The translations under genes were made by a program, and so were the position numbers. A model generated the notes under the pieces. That model was given only the letters and a program-made list of their open reading frames with translations. It was not told where the DNA came from and searched no databases. Below are positions 42,665-51,819 of a stretch of 64,000 nucleotides of DNA, one piece after another; position 1 is the first letter of the stretch, and the number at the start of each line of letters is the position of its first letter. This DNA comes from Chitinophagaceae bacterium (GTDB lineage Bacteria > Bacteroidota > Bacteroidia > Chitinophagales > Chitinophagaceae), in assembly GCA_023229465.1 (NCBI GenBank), contig JALNZE010000005.1, positions 1 through 64,000 on the forward strand, read 5' to 3'.

Positions 42665-43447
42665 ATGGCATCTATTACTGTCATCACCATCTGTTTCAAC
42701 AATCTGGCCGACCTGCAAAGAACCTGCGCTACGATTGATGCTCAAACACATTTGCCTAACGGGCATTGGGTGATCAATGGGTCATTTACCAGTGATATTG
42801 AACAATGGTTATTGTATACGCCACAGCCGGTTTACCGGAAATGGATGAATGAGAGGGATGAGGGTATTTCAGATGCCTTTAATAAAGGGATTGAAAGAGC
42901 AGGTAGTGAGATCACTCATTTATTGCATGCCGGTGACTGTTATGCTTCGAATGATGTGTTGGAAGTGGTTCTTAATAATTTTGGGAAGCATCCCTCCGTG
43001 CAATGGGCAAGTGGTAACATTCAAATGAACAGGGGGGGGCGGTCGGTAGTAGTTGGTAAACCATTTGAGAGATCCAAACTTTACAGGGGCATGCGCAGTG
43101 TTTCTCATCCTACCTGGTTTGTAAAGAAAGCGGTGTATGACAGAATAGGAACATTCAACAATAAATACAAAATTGCCATGGATTACGACCTGATGTGCCG
43201 TATGGCCAATGAGCCCTATCTCTATATTGATAAAGTGATGGTGGTGTTTGATGATGCCGGTATCAGTAACAGGAAATACCTGGATTCATTGAAAGAAAAC
43301 AGGCAGGTATATGAGTCATATTTCGGATTTTCTTTTCTGTTGGTTGTATGGCAGTTAAGGCTCAAACTGCTGCATCTGCTGTTGCAAACCCCTTTTGGAA
43401 AATGGCTTTTCTACCTCAAAAAAAAGATAGGGTTAGAAAATCTATAG
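42665..43447 (+). CDS. Glycosyltransferase family 2
   Basis: GT-A fold sugar transferase of 260 residues, start at the ATG 42665 (MASITVITICFNNLADLQRT) rather than a TTG upstream. The NDP-sugar motif is HLLHAGDCYASND, the place of the DxD. The ERDEGISDAFNKGIERA segment resembles WcaA/colanic-acid-type transferases. The C-terminal part has a hydrophobic, basic helix (SFLLVVWQLRLKLLHLLLQT) that may hold it at the membrane. It opens the surface-glycan region and converges with a GT9 gene. Confidence 0.88.
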   Translation: MASITVITICFNNLADLQRTCATIDAQTHLPNGHWVINGSFTSDIEQWLLYTPQPVYRKWMNERDEGISDAFNKGIERAGSEITHLLHAGDCYASNDVLEVVLNNFGKHPSVQWASGNIQMNRGGRSVVVGKPFERSKLYRGMRSVSHPTWFVKKAVYDRIGTFNNKYKIAMDYDLMCRMANEPYLYIDKVMVVFDDAGISNRKYLDSLKENRQVYESYFGFSFLLVVWQLRLKLLHLLLQTPFGKWLFYLKKKIGLENL

Positions 43448-43461
43448 GTTGCGCGGGGAGT

Positions 43462-44613
43462 TCAGGATAATTTATCAGCGAAATGATGATGGATAGCGAG
43501 TATTATTTTATCGGCTTTCACTGAATCATAGGGTACCCGTACTACAAATTCATACCGCTGCTTTACGATGGCATCCTGCATTAATTCTTTTTCAATTTCG
43601 TCAGGGTAAACCGCATAAAAATTCGCGGCCATAAACATAGGGTATGGTGCAAAGCGTTTGTATTGTGATCCGTTGAAGATGCCAAAAACCGTGCAACCTA
43701 CTGCCGCCGCCAGGTGTACAGAGCCCGTATCAACGGATAAGAGACATTGTGCTTTTGTAAAAATAGTGAGCATCTCCGGGAGCGAGGTTTTGCCGGTTAC
43801 ATTGATTACCGGGTGCCGGTATCCTTCGCAAAAAGCATTCGCATAAACGGCATCGGCCCCGGTGCCACAAACAATAACTGTCCACCCATAGTTTTCAAAA
43901 AGATACTTACTGACACGTATGAAATTTTCTGTTGACCAGATGCGTGCCTTACTTCTTGAGCCTGGAAATACTACGAAATAGTTTTCCGGCAATTCGAGCG
44001 ACAAGGCAGGCAAACATTCCGGATATAACCGGGTATCAGTAATAGCTGACTCTTTGCCGGTAATAAATTCAGTAAATAACCGGTTCCTGTAAAACTCAAA
44101 AATGGGTTTCTCAGGATAAAGAAAAAGGTTGGTATAGAGGTTTCGGTCATAGCCGGTTTCATAGGAATGGGTACTCTCCCGGTTGGCTACCATACCCAAA
44201 CTGGCAGGGGCTTTGGCAGCTTTAACGATACTGTCGTCATACCTTTTATCTCTTGAAAAAGTGGGATTGATGACTACATGGTAACGTTCCCTGTAGATAT
44301 GTTTAAGAAAATGATAGCGATAATTCATTTTTTTCTTAAACTGTATCTTATCCATCCAATAAAACCGGGAAATGAGTTCTTTGTCTAAACACAGAAAAAG
44401 GCTTTTCCAGCTTTGGTTGCCGCAGAAATGAAATTCGTAACCGCTGTATTTTTCTGATGATACCATCTCTTTGATGAAAGGGCGCCAAAGCATAAAATCA
44501 CCTATCTCATCAATCCGTACAATCAGCAATTTTTTAACCCCGCCGCCTTTTCGCGGGCCAAGTGTGGCTAACCAGCCAATAATCTCATATAGGATGCCTT
44601 TCAGCCTGTTCAT
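43462..44613 (-). CDS. Glycosyltransferase family 9 (heptosyltransferase-like)
   Basis: GT-B transferase of 383 residues. The N-terminal domain opens with KKLLIVRIDEIGDFMLWRPF (heptosyltransferase-type IRxxxIGDxxL), and the C-terminal nucleotide-binding domain has FPGSRSKARIWSTENFIRV, VTGKTSLPEMLTIFTKAQ and LSVDTGSVHLAAAVGC, the classic GT9 acceptor of ADP-heptose-type donors. It likely adds a heptose or related sugar to LPS core. A TACATTTG box lies 5 bp before the ATG, pointing to a leaderless message. It is a single gene on this strand. Confidence 0.9.
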   Translation of the reverse strand: MNRLKGILYEIIGWLATLGPRKGGGVKKLLIVRIDEIGDFMLWRPFIKEMVSSEKYSGYEFHFCGNQSWKSLFLCLDKELISRFYWMDKIQFKKKMNYRYHFLKHIYRERYHVVINPTFSRDKRYDDSIVKAAKAPASLGMVANRESTHSYETGYDRNLYTNLFLYPEKPIFEFYRNRLFTEFITGKESAITDTRLYPECLPALSLELPENYFVVFPGSRSKARIWSTENFIRVSKYLFENYGWTVIVCGTGADAVYANAFCEGYRHPVINVTGKTSLPEMLTIFTKAQCLLSVDTGSVHLAAAVGCTVFGIFNGSQYKRFAPYPMFMAANFYAVYPDEIEKELMQDAIVKQRYEFVVRVPYDSVKADKIILAIHHHFADKLS

Positions 44614-44618
44614 ATATA

Positions 44619-44626
44619 CAAATGTA
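44619..44626 (-). promoter_or_regulatory. Candidate -7 box giving a leaderless GT9 transcript
   Basis: Reverse strand TACATTTG ends 5 bp before the ATG at 44613; with 18 bp spacing a TTCG sequence (44645-44648) can serve as the -33 element. Transcription would begin at or next to the start codon. Confidence 0.4.
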
Positions 44627-44709
44627 AAGGCTATGGCAATATAACGAACTTTACATTTTTAGTTTACTTTTACCATTCACTCATTCTATCATTTATTCAT
44701 TCATACCCC

Positions 44710-45570
44710 ATGTTCGCATTTGAAAAATTTAAAGAAAGGGTTTACGTTAAACTCCGCCGCACACTTTTTCTGGAGAATATTGATTTGAAGTTATCGGATG
44801 CTAATAGTTTGCAGATTGATGCGTATATCCAAAAAAATCTCTTTAATCATCCGCGCTACCAGGCTCCGGATAAATTAAACTGTTACGAATTTCAGGCATT
44901 CTCTCAGTTTGGGGAAGATGGCATTATCCAGGAAATATTCAGGCGTATTGGTACTACCAACCGCTATTTTGTTGAGTTTGGCGTTGAAACGGGGGTGGAA
45001 ACCAATTCAACCTATTTGCTATACAATAACTGGAAAGGATTGTGGATGGATGGAAGTAGTGAGCACATACAAACCATTCATCAAAATTTTTCAAAAACGA
45101 TAGCGAAAGGGGATCTTACCGCCATTCAGGGCTTTATTACCGCGGAGAATATTGAGCAGTTATTCAGGCAGGGAAATGTACCCGCTGAGTTCGACCTTTT
45201 ATCCATTGATATTGACCGGAATGATTATCATGTTTGGGAGGCTATTAATGCCTTCAAACCCCGTGTAGTGATTATCGAATACAATGCCATATTCAGGCCG
45301 GGTTGCCATTTTGTGGTTGCGTATGATGCCGGTAAAATGTGGGATGGAACCAGTAATACCGGTGCCAGCCTGGAGGCCTTGTATCAATTAGGATTAAAAA
45401 AAGGATATACACTGGTTGCCAGTTCTTTTTCGGGTGTGAATGCTTTTTTTGTGAGGGAAGATTTGATAGCAGATAAATTTACAGGGCCATTTACCGCGGA
45501 TAATCATTATGAATCGCCAAAATATTTCTTGTATCATACGCCGGGACATCCAAGAAACGTGCAATTATAG
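44710..45570 (+). CDS. SAM-methyltransferase-like protein of glycan clusters
   Basis: Protein of 286 residues. A central Rossmann-like methyltransferase pattern is seen: SQFGEDGIIQEIFRRIGTTN, then RYFVEFGVETGVETNSTYLL (motif I), GLWMDGSSEHIQTIHQNF and FDLLSIDIDRNDYHVWEAIN (motif IV-like Asp). This is the family often listed as hypothetical or FkbM-related in polysaccharide clusters. The substrate is probably a sugar on a surface glycan (inference from context). It sits alone on the forward strand between the GT9 gene and the convergent FkbM gene. Confidence 0.7.
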   Translation: MFAFEKFKERVYVKLRRTLFLENIDLKLSDANSLQIDAYIQKNLFNHPRYQAPDKLNCYEFQAFSQFGEDGIIQEIFRRIGTTNRYFVEFGVETGVETNSTYLLYNNWKGLWMDGSSEHIQTIHQNFSKTIAKGDLTAIQGFITAENIEQLFRQGNVPAEFDLLSIDIDRNDYHVWEAINAFKPRVVIIEYNAIFRPGCHFVVAYDAGKMWDGTSNTGASLEALYQLGLKKGYTLVASSFSGVNAFFVREDLIADKFTGPFTADNHYESPKYFLYHTPGHPRNVQL

Positions 45571-45621
45571 CAGTATTATTTCTATAAATTTTCGGGTGGG
45601 TGATGATCAATGGGTGGATCG

Positions 45622-46524
45622 TTAAAAATGCTTCTCTCCCTGCAGGAAAATAGTTGCCAGATCTTCATCTTCTTCATGAAAAAGACAAAGATCATAGTAG
45701 ACGATTTCACTGTTACTTTCATCAGCGTAGTAGTGCAATTCTTTAATAAGGGTTTGGTTGGTAATGGGTGCGGTTAGCATATACCTTCCCCTGTTATCAA
45801 AAAACAGCACCTTTCGGTAGCCATATTTTTCTAAAGATAATAAGGTAGATAAGCCGTCTTCTTTGATGGCATCCATATTGCTTTTGTTGTATTCAAAATA
45901 CAAAACAGGTTTATGTTGCTGAATAAGTGCGAATGCGCCTCTCAGAATAATGGTGTCAAAACCTTCGGTATCCACTTTTAATAATTTCAGGGTAAGGTTA
46001 CTTAGCCGGTGTTCTGCCAATACTTCATCCAGGGTTTTAAGGGTAAGCTGGTTTCCACTGGTTTCAGATGGCACCAATGTAGTGTTCCATCCGCCCTTTT
46101 CCAATGCTACCTGCAGGGTTTGACTTTTTTCTCCAAGGAATTCTTTGATAATGGTAACCTGTTGAAACTGTGCAGTATTTTTTTCGAGAAAACCATAAGA
46201 TATAGCATCCCCTTCAACACCTATGATGGGTATATCAACAGCGGATTTGATAACAGCAATGGTATCGCCTACATTGGCGCCAATATCCAATACCGTCAGG
46301 TCTTTGTATTTGTCGAAAATGCATACTGTAAGCCTTGCCAATTGGGTGTTCACTTCAGGCTCATATTTATAGGTACTGATCTGTGGGTTATTGCCTGGCA
46401 TATCCACAAAGTAGTTACCCACTTTTACCTTCCTTACTATTTTAGCTTTGCTTTCGCTGTGCACATTCACTTTTATGATATCATACCCAATTGTATTCAA
46501 AAAACCCCGGATCATTTTTCGCAT
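45622..46524 (-). CDS. FkbM family methyltransferase
   Basis: SAM-dependent O-methyltransferase of 300 residues. Motif I is TVLDIGANVGDTIAVIK (about 85-101); LKLLKVDTEGFDTIILRGA (about 190-208) is the diagnostic FkbM motif with the acidic residue after the beta strand; KPVLYFEYNKSN is next. Members methylate sugars or small molecules, often in exopolysaccharide loci. It is the last of five genes packed tightly on the reverse strand (11 bp from its upstream neighbour), so it belongs to the yfhO-led operon. Confidence 0.9.
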   Translation of the reverse strand: MRKMIRGFLNTIGYDIIKVNVHSESKAKIVRKVKVGNYFVDMPGNNPQISTYKYEPEVNTQLARLTVCIFDKYKDLTVLDIGANVGDTIAVIKSAVDIPIIGVEGDAISYGFLEKNTAQFQQVTIIKEFLGEKSQTLQVALEKGGWNTTLVPSETSGNQLTLKTLDEVLAEHRLSNLTLKLLKVDTEGFDTIILRGAFALIQQHKPVLYFEYNKSNMDAIKEDGLSTLLSLEKYGYRKVLFFDNRGRYMLTAPITNQTLIKELHYYADESNSEIVYYDLCLFHEEDEDLATIFLQGEKHF

Positions 46525-46535
46525 AGTTATTTATT

Positions 46536-47426
46536 TTATTGGCCCAACAGGTCGGTTACAATTTTTTCAAATTGTGGCTGGTAACAAAAATCATAGGCGT
46601 TGGCGCCTTCTACCAATACATTGGGGCATTGCGGAAATACTTCTAGTACCCTTCTCACTTTCAAAGCTTCTGCCAGGGAAAAAGGGAAGGATTGGTTACC
46701 AATGAATAGTTTGCTGCCTGCAATTACAGAAGCCAGTTCTAAAAAATTAGTTACGGGTTGATATACCAGGTTGGGAATTTGTTTTTTCATGTCGTCAAAT
46801 TCATCCGGCATGCCTACAAAAAAAAGGGTTGGATATTTTTTAAGAAAGCCATAATCGATTTTTGGAGTATGGTAACGGCTGCTCCTGGCAATAACGATGG
46901 CATTTGTATACCGTTCGTTTGGTATTACCTGTAACCATGGCTTACCAAGATCGCAGCTTATGCCATAGGTAAGAAAATACCACCTGGTAATACTTCCCAT
47001 CCGGTAGTCAAAAGGAAATTCTCTGAAAGCAGCCAGGTCGTAATGTATCGTTTGATTGGTAAGGGCCTCACAGCGTAAAAATGCCGGCTGAGCTAGTAAA
47101 AGGGGGGCAAATAGTGCAACACTTTTTTCAGTCAGCATTACATTGCCATTGGGATGCTTCATTTGTTTGGTAAAATCCCTGTTTGGTTGGTATAGCGATA
47201 AATATAGATTGATCTTCCTGCCGGCGGCTAGGGCATACATGGTGGGTATCGAATAAATGATATCACCGGCATGGCCACTATGCGAAAAATTAATTTCATC
47301 GCCTTCTAGCTGAATTGGGTGCAGCACATCCGGCAGATTTTGCAGCCCCTGCAAAAACTGTGTTTCTTTTTGCCTGGCATTAAACCCGGCTTTCCAGTCT
47401 GTAAATATTTTGTGTAACCAACTCAT
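46536..47426 (-). CDS. GT9-like glycosyltransferase (putative)
   Basis: Protein of 296 residues. The opening HSGHAGDIIYSIPTMYALAA recalls the GDxxxxxP motif of GT9 transferases, and KLFIGNQSFPFSLAEALKVR matches the position of the GT9 motif that normally reads D(T/S)GxxHLA, here with Asn-Gln-Ser. This suggests a GT-B fold that has drifted from classical heptosyltransferases. Its ATG directly abuts the stop of the upstream methyltransferase gene (TAAATG), which indicates translational coupling. Confidence 0.65.
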   Translation of the reverse strand: MSWLHKIFTDWKAGFNARQKETQFLQGLQNLPDVLHPIQLEGDEINFSHSGHAGDIIYSIPTMYALAAGRKINLYLSLYQPNRDFTKQMKHPNGNVMLTEKSVALFAPLLLAQPAFLRCEALTNQTIHYDLAAFREFPFDYRMGSITRWYFLTYGISCDLGKPWLQVIPNERYTNAIVIARSSRYHTPKIDYGFLKKYPTLFFVGMPDEFDDMKKQIPNLVYQPVTNFLELASVIAGSKLFIGNQSFPFSLAEALKVRRVLEVFPQCPNVLVEGANAYDFCYQPQFEKIVTDLLGQ

Positions 47427-48020
47427 TTACGATTGTTTCGTTATTTTCAAAACCATCACTACATTGTAATCTATCACGCAATTATTGTGGTACAGTATAT
47501 CGAAAGTAATACCTGGTAATTCGTTCATCCGGGCAAGCATAAAATCATAACCCATGGTTGCATGAATATGATAGGGATTCATGGGAACGCCCATTTCCCT
47601 GCAATACACTTCATATTTCGGTTGATCAGGAAATACTAAAATAAGATTACCGCCGTTTTTTAATATTCGTATGAACTTTTTTAAAGCATCTTTTGTGTCA
47701 GCAAAATCTTCTATTAAATGGCTGGTATATACATAATCATACGTGTTATCCGGCACCGGAATTTCATTGTTAATCACATCGCAGGGAATGTCTACTTTAT
47801 CTTTGCCGGTATAGGTATAGGGTTGGGCAAAGTCAATTCCATCACAATTTACTTTCAATATTTTGTCGCCTCCAAATCCTATATCACAACCTTTACCCAG
47901 GCAATAGGGTAGTACCCAATGTCGTACTTTGGATGTTTCTGAAGGGCCTTTGAACCTGATACCGGACCACCTGCTGATGGTGCCCTTTATTTTTCTTTCT
48001 AATGTTAGCAGTAAGCCCAT
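47427..48020 (-). CDS. Class I SAM-dependent methyltransferase
   Basis: Methyltransferase of 197 residues. A slightly unusual motif I (LGKGCDIGFGGDKILKVNCD) is followed by IPVPDNTYDYVYTSHLIEDF (motif IV region of Methyltransf_11) and ALKKFIRILKNGGNLILVFP (motifs V-VI). That pattern fits small sugar- or lipid-modifying enzymes. It is the third gene in the yfhO operon, 13 bp after the GT2 gene, with its stop touching the next gene. Confidence 0.85.
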   Translation of the reverse strand: MGLLLTLERKIKGTISRWSGIRFKGPSETSKVRHWVLPYCLGKGCDIGFGGDKILKVNCDGIDFAQPYTYTGKDKVDIPCDVINNEIPVPDNTYDYVYTSHLIEDFADTKDALKKFIRILKNGGNLILVFPDQPKYEVYCREMGVPMNPYHIHATMGYDFMLARMNELPGITFDILYHNNCVIDYNVVMVLKITKQS

Positions 48021-48033
48021 ACAATATAAATAA

Positions 48034-48951
48034 TCAATGATTCAATAATCCTTTTAAAGCATCTATCCGAAACCGGATAACCGGCCATGCTTTGGCAGGT
48101 GTTCCCTGCAATGTATATTTTATTCCGAGTATGAATGAGGCGCCTAATTTAAAAATATATTCTACTATTTTTTTATAAAAAGCCGCCTTGCCTTTTTCTT
48201 TCATTCTTACTCTTTCGCCTCTCCCAATACCACTGGCAACCCGGTACATGTATTCAGGAGTAAGCTTGGCCGTTTCCACCACATGCTGAACCCGGATAGC
48301 GGGATCATAGTAAATGGTTCTTCCCAATGATTTTAACCTGAAAAAAAAATCCTTTCCTTCACCCCCGATCCGCAAATTACCCAACACGCCGGGCAGGGCA
48401 GGGTTGAATCCTTTAATAGCATCAAAATCGGCTTTGCGGATGATCATATTCGATTCCAACGGGTACTTATTGGCGCTGAAAACACTTACTCCCTCACTGT
48501 AATGGAAATTACCCACCAGCGAAGATACATAATGACTCATCCATTCGGGTTCCTTAGGAATATACCTCGGAATAATGCGCCCGCCCAGTCCGCCGGCATC
48601 CGTATGCTTTTCAAAAAAACCGACAATTTTTTCCAGGTAATCCTTGTCCGCAACCGCGTCATCATCCATAAAACAAAGCAGGGGCGATTTTGCATGCAGT
48701 GAACCGGTATTTCTTGCCAGTGAGGCCCCCTGCTTTGGCTCATTCATATAGTAATACCGGGCATCTGGATGAGAGGCAATAAACGCTTTACAGATTTGTT
48801 CAGTCTGATCAGAAGAGTTGTTATTCACTATAATCACCTCATAACATTCTTTGGATAAGGTTTGATGGTACAGGCTCTCCATCGCTTCCCTAATATACAA
48901 AGCGCGGTTATACGTACAGATCACCACCGATATTTTGAGAGGATTGCTCAT
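48034..48951 (-). CDS. Glycosyltransferase family 2
   Basis: GT-A transferase of 305 residues with the canonical start KISVVICTYNRALYIREAME, the acceptor loop QTLSKECYEVIIVNNNSSDQ, and a double-aspartate motif LLCFMDDDAVADKDYLEKI. A later GEGKDFFFRLKSLGRTIYYD stretch is typical of bacterial rhamnosyl- or galactosyltransferases of this family. The C-terminal part is amphipathic. It is 27 bp after yfhO and 13 bp before the methyltransferase gene, in one operon. Confidence 0.92.
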   Translation of the reverse strand: MSNPLKISVVICTYNRALYIREAMESLYHQTLSKECYEVIIVNNNSSDQTEQICKAFIASHPDARYYYMNEPKQGASLARNTGSLHAKSPLLCFMDDDAVADKDYLEKIVGFFEKHTDAGGLGGRIIPRYIPKEPEWMSHYVSSLVGNFHYSEGVSVFSANKYPLESNMIIRKADFDAIKGFNPALPGVLGNLRIGGEGKDFFFRLKSLGRTIYYDPAIRVQHVVETAKLTPEYMYRVASGIGRGERVRMKEKGKAAFYKKIVEYIFKLGASFILGIKYTLQGTPAKAWPVIRFRIDALKGLLNH

Positions 48952-48978
48952 AAGGCCTGTAAAATGGGTAGCTTCATA

Positions 48979-51483
48979 TCAGGTGGTCTCTTTTGGTTTC
49001 CGGAATGTAATGATAGCCGAACTTAAGAGTAATAACCATATAAAAGCAGAAGCGCCAATGGCTGCTTTATTGCTGTTGTAAAAAGAGGCCGGTTTAAATT
49101 CAAAAATAATCTGATGGTTTCCCGCGGGCACCTGCAGGCCCCTTAGAACATAGTTGGTTCGGATGATGGGTGATTCTTTACCATCAATCGTTGCCACCCA
49201 TCCTGCATCATAAAACACTTCACTGAATACCGCGAACTCATTGGTTTTTGAAGACGAACGGTATTCTATTATATCATTATCATTCTTAATCAGTTTGATA
49301 AAGGCGGTACTGTCAGTTAGTGGATTGGCGGTAAGATTTTTCTTTAGTGATTCTTCAATGAGGGCGGTGTCTTTAGGACTGAAACCGGTTAACGCTGTCA
49401 TCACCTCGGCCGGTGTTTTTTTATAGTTGATTGCCTTAACAAACCAGCAGGCGCCCAGTGCGCCGGGGTTTGGCTGTGCCATCAATTGCTGACCATTTTG
49501 TTGTGAGGAAGTGATAATGTACTTCGTATTCAACATGTTGATAACAGGCAAACAGTTTGGAAACTGATACAGTTGTTTCTCTATCAGATCCTGGTAAATA
49601 CTCAGTTTAGCCGGATGGTAACCTCCGATGGATTTATGAAAATAAGAGGGGAGGGCTCCGCCATTAAAAGCAGTAGAGATACCCTGTGATACATCAAAAA
49701 CACGGTAGTATCCGGTATCCTTTAAAAGCTGTTCATCTACCGCCGTTGGCTTGAAATTATTTTCATAGTCGGTACTTTCCTGGTAATGATCCGCATCCAG
49801 GTATTTGGTATCAATCACCATCACATCTATAAATGCCATAACACCTATGATCACTGTTGCCATCAGTGCATTCAGTTTCTTTTTAACAAACAGGAAGAGA
49901 ATGGCTCCGGCTAAAGCAATAAATAGTAATGAGCGCAGGATATCACTCATAAATAAACTTTGCCTGTCCTCTTTCAATCCATTGATAAAAGATCTAACTG
50001 GCTGTTCCAGGGTAGCTTTCTGTTGCGGATCGCTGATACTATTGATCTGTTGTAATAACATTTTATCAGTTTCACCGGAAAAGTCACTGGAAAAATAAAC
50101 GGCCAATGCTATTACAAAAACACCTGCCACTACCAGCAGTGCTTTCCGGTATTTCTGAAGTAGCAATGTACGGTTCGACTCAGTCAAAATAAAATTGAGG
50201 GTTAATACAGACATCATGCTTAGCAATAAGGCAGGCACTACCAGTATCATACTGGGTGCCCTGAACTTATTGTACATGGGAAGGTAATTGAGCAACTGGC
50301 TGTTAAACCCTTCAAAATATTTTCCCCAGCTCATCATGACGGTAAGAATGCAGGTAGTTAATATCCACCATTTGTGTTTTCCATCTAAGCATACAAAACC
50401 AAGCAGGGCCAGAAAGCAAACGATGGCGCCTAAATAAGGCGGGCCGGCTGTTCCGCCTGCACCATCAATGCCCCCCCAGTAAAATTGCAGGTATCCCTGT
50501 AACTGTTGCCCCAGTTGTTGCGGCATCTGCTGCAATGCTTCTATGGCTTTTGATTTTTCTTCCGCTACTTCCAGGTTTCCACTGCTGCCGCCGTAAATTC
50601 TGGGGAACATCATTACCAGTGGCTCTGTCTTATACATACTATAGCTTAGTGCATAGTCTTTACTTAATCCGGTTTTGGTTACACTGCCTTTTTCATCACC
50701 CAACTGACTTCCGCCGCGGATGGTTCTTTTTGAATATTCGTAGGTGGTGAACAGCATAACCGCATTCACCAAAATTCCCAATATGGCAGCGCCCAGGGCA
50801 AGACCTCCGGCTGTAAATAAATGTTTAAAATCTTTTTCTTTTATCCATTTAATGCCCAGGCTAATGCTCATGATCAAAGCGATTAGAAAACCATAATAGG
50901 TTATTTGCAGGTGGTTGGCTGATATCAGGAGTCCGGTAAATAAAGCGGTCAGGGCAGTTCCCCACAGATATCGCTTATCATACAATAACAATAATGATCC
51001 TATAAATGCCGGTAAATAGGCAATCGCCTGCATTTTGGTATCATGCCCAACAGAAATAATAATGGGATTATAGGTTGCATAAGCATAGGAGAGCGCGCCA
51101 AACAAACCGATATATGGGTTTACTTTTAATACCTGGCTCAGAAAATAAAAGCAAATACAGGCAAGAAAGAAAAAACTGACAGGTTTGGGTAGGTTTAAGG
51201 TGATAATGGAATAGGCATACACGATCGAAACCGGATTAGTACCCACACTGGTAATCTGGAAAGCGGGCATACCACTGAACATCCCATTTGACCATAATGG
51301 AAAATAGCCATGTGTTTTTTTAAAATCAAAGGAGTTCTGGGCCATTCCCTTCCACTGGGTTACATCATGCTGTTGCAAAACTTTTCCTTCCAGTATGGGT
51401 TTACAGTAAATAAGGGCCACTACCAGGAAAACAACCACCGCGATTACATGTGGCGTTATATTTTTCCATTGAAATTTTTTCAT
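48979..51483 (-). CDS. YfhO-family multi-span membrane protein
   Basis: Polytopic membrane protein of 834 residues with a dozen or so hydrophobic spans in residues 10-560 (VIAVVVFLVVALIYCKPI; IGLFGALSYAYATYNPIIIS; LWGTALTALFTGLLISANHL), then an exported C-terminal domain of about 230 residues and a last span (AAIGASAFIWLLLLSSAIIT). This is the YfhO layout, a GT-C-like family linked in Firmicutes to glycosylation of teichoic acid. In this setting it probably transfers a lipid-linked sugar on the periplasmic side. It heads a five-gene operon with GT2, methyltransferase, GT9-like and FkbM genes. Confidence 0.88.
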   Translation of the reverse strand: MKKFQWKNITPHVIAVVVFLVVALIYCKPILEGKVLQQHDVTQWKGMAQNSFDFKKTHGYFPLWSNGMFSGMPAFQITSVGTNPVSIVYAYSIITLNLPKPVSFFFLACICFYFLSQVLKVNPYIGLFGALSYAYATYNPIIISVGHDTKMQAIAYLPAFIGSLLLLYDKRYLWGTALTALFTGLLISANHLQITYYGFLIALIMSISLGIKWIKEKDFKHLFTAGGLALGAAILGILVNAVMLFTTYEYSKRTIRGGSQLGDEKGSVTKTGLSKDYALSYSMYKTEPLVMMFPRIYGGSSGNLEVAEEKSKAIEALQQMPQQLGQQLQGYLQFYWGGIDGAGGTAGPPYLGAIVCFLALLGFVCLDGKHKWWILTTCILTVMMSWGKYFEGFNSQLLNYLPMYNKFRAPSMILVVPALLLSMMSVLTLNFILTESNRTLLLQKYRKALLVVAGVFVIALAVYFSSDFSGETDKMLLQQINSISDPQQKATLEQPVRSFINGLKEDRQSLFMSDILRSLLFIALAGAILFLFVKKKLNALMATVIIGVMAFIDVMVIDTKYLDADHYQESTDYENNFKPTAVDEQLLKDTGYYRVFDVSQGISTAFNGGALPSYFHKSIGGYHPAKLSIYQDLIEKQLYQFPNCLPVINMLNTKYIITSSQQNGQQLMAQPNPGALGACWFVKAINYKKTPAEVMTALTGFSPKDTALIEESLKKNLTANPLTDSTAFIKLIKNDNDIIEYRSSSKTNEFAVFSEVFYDAGWVATIDGKESPIIRTNYVLRGLQVPAGNHQIIFEFKPASFYNSNKAAIGASAFIWLLLLSSAIITFRKPKETT

Positions 51484-51534
51484 CGGTTATTGGTTAAGTG
51501 AAGCAAATTAATGGTATTTTGAACGAAAATTTTT

Positions 51535-51819
51535 ATGAAGGGGCTTTTATTTTTATCCAGGCTGGCATTGATCTGTAATGTACTCTTTCTGTTTTGCCTG
51601 GTATTACAAAGGACAGATGATTTTATGACCAACACCGAAATAAAAGGGATTGTTATCGTACTGGGTTGGTTCCTGGCCCCATTTATCAATTTGGCGGCAA
51701 ATAGTTGGTACCTTATCAGGCGCATGGGCAAAGCCGCGGTAAACCTTCCTGCCTGGTTAGCAGTTACAAACCTGTTATTTCTGATGCTTCAATTTTTTAT
51801 TCATTTCATGCTGACATAA
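51535..51819 (+). CDS. Small three-span membrane protein
   Basis: Protein of 94 residues with three hydrophobic segments (LFLSRLALICNVLFLFCLVL; IVIVLGWFLAPFINLAANSW; AVTNLLFLMLQFFIHFML). I do not recognise the family. Its stop overlaps the next start by one base (TAATG), so it is translationally coupled to the queuosine-precursor transporter and may help it. The ATG at 51535 gives a well-formed first span. Confidence 0.7.
   Translation: MKGLLFLSRLALICNVLFLFCLVLQRTDDFMTNTEIKGIVIVLGWFLAPFINLAANSWYLIRRMGKAAVNLPAWLAVTNLLFLMLQFFIHFMLT

Noticed and set aside
46009..46584. 191-codon forward frame over the FkbM gene
   Set aside because: It is antisense to recognised FkbM motifs and has no recognisable domain.
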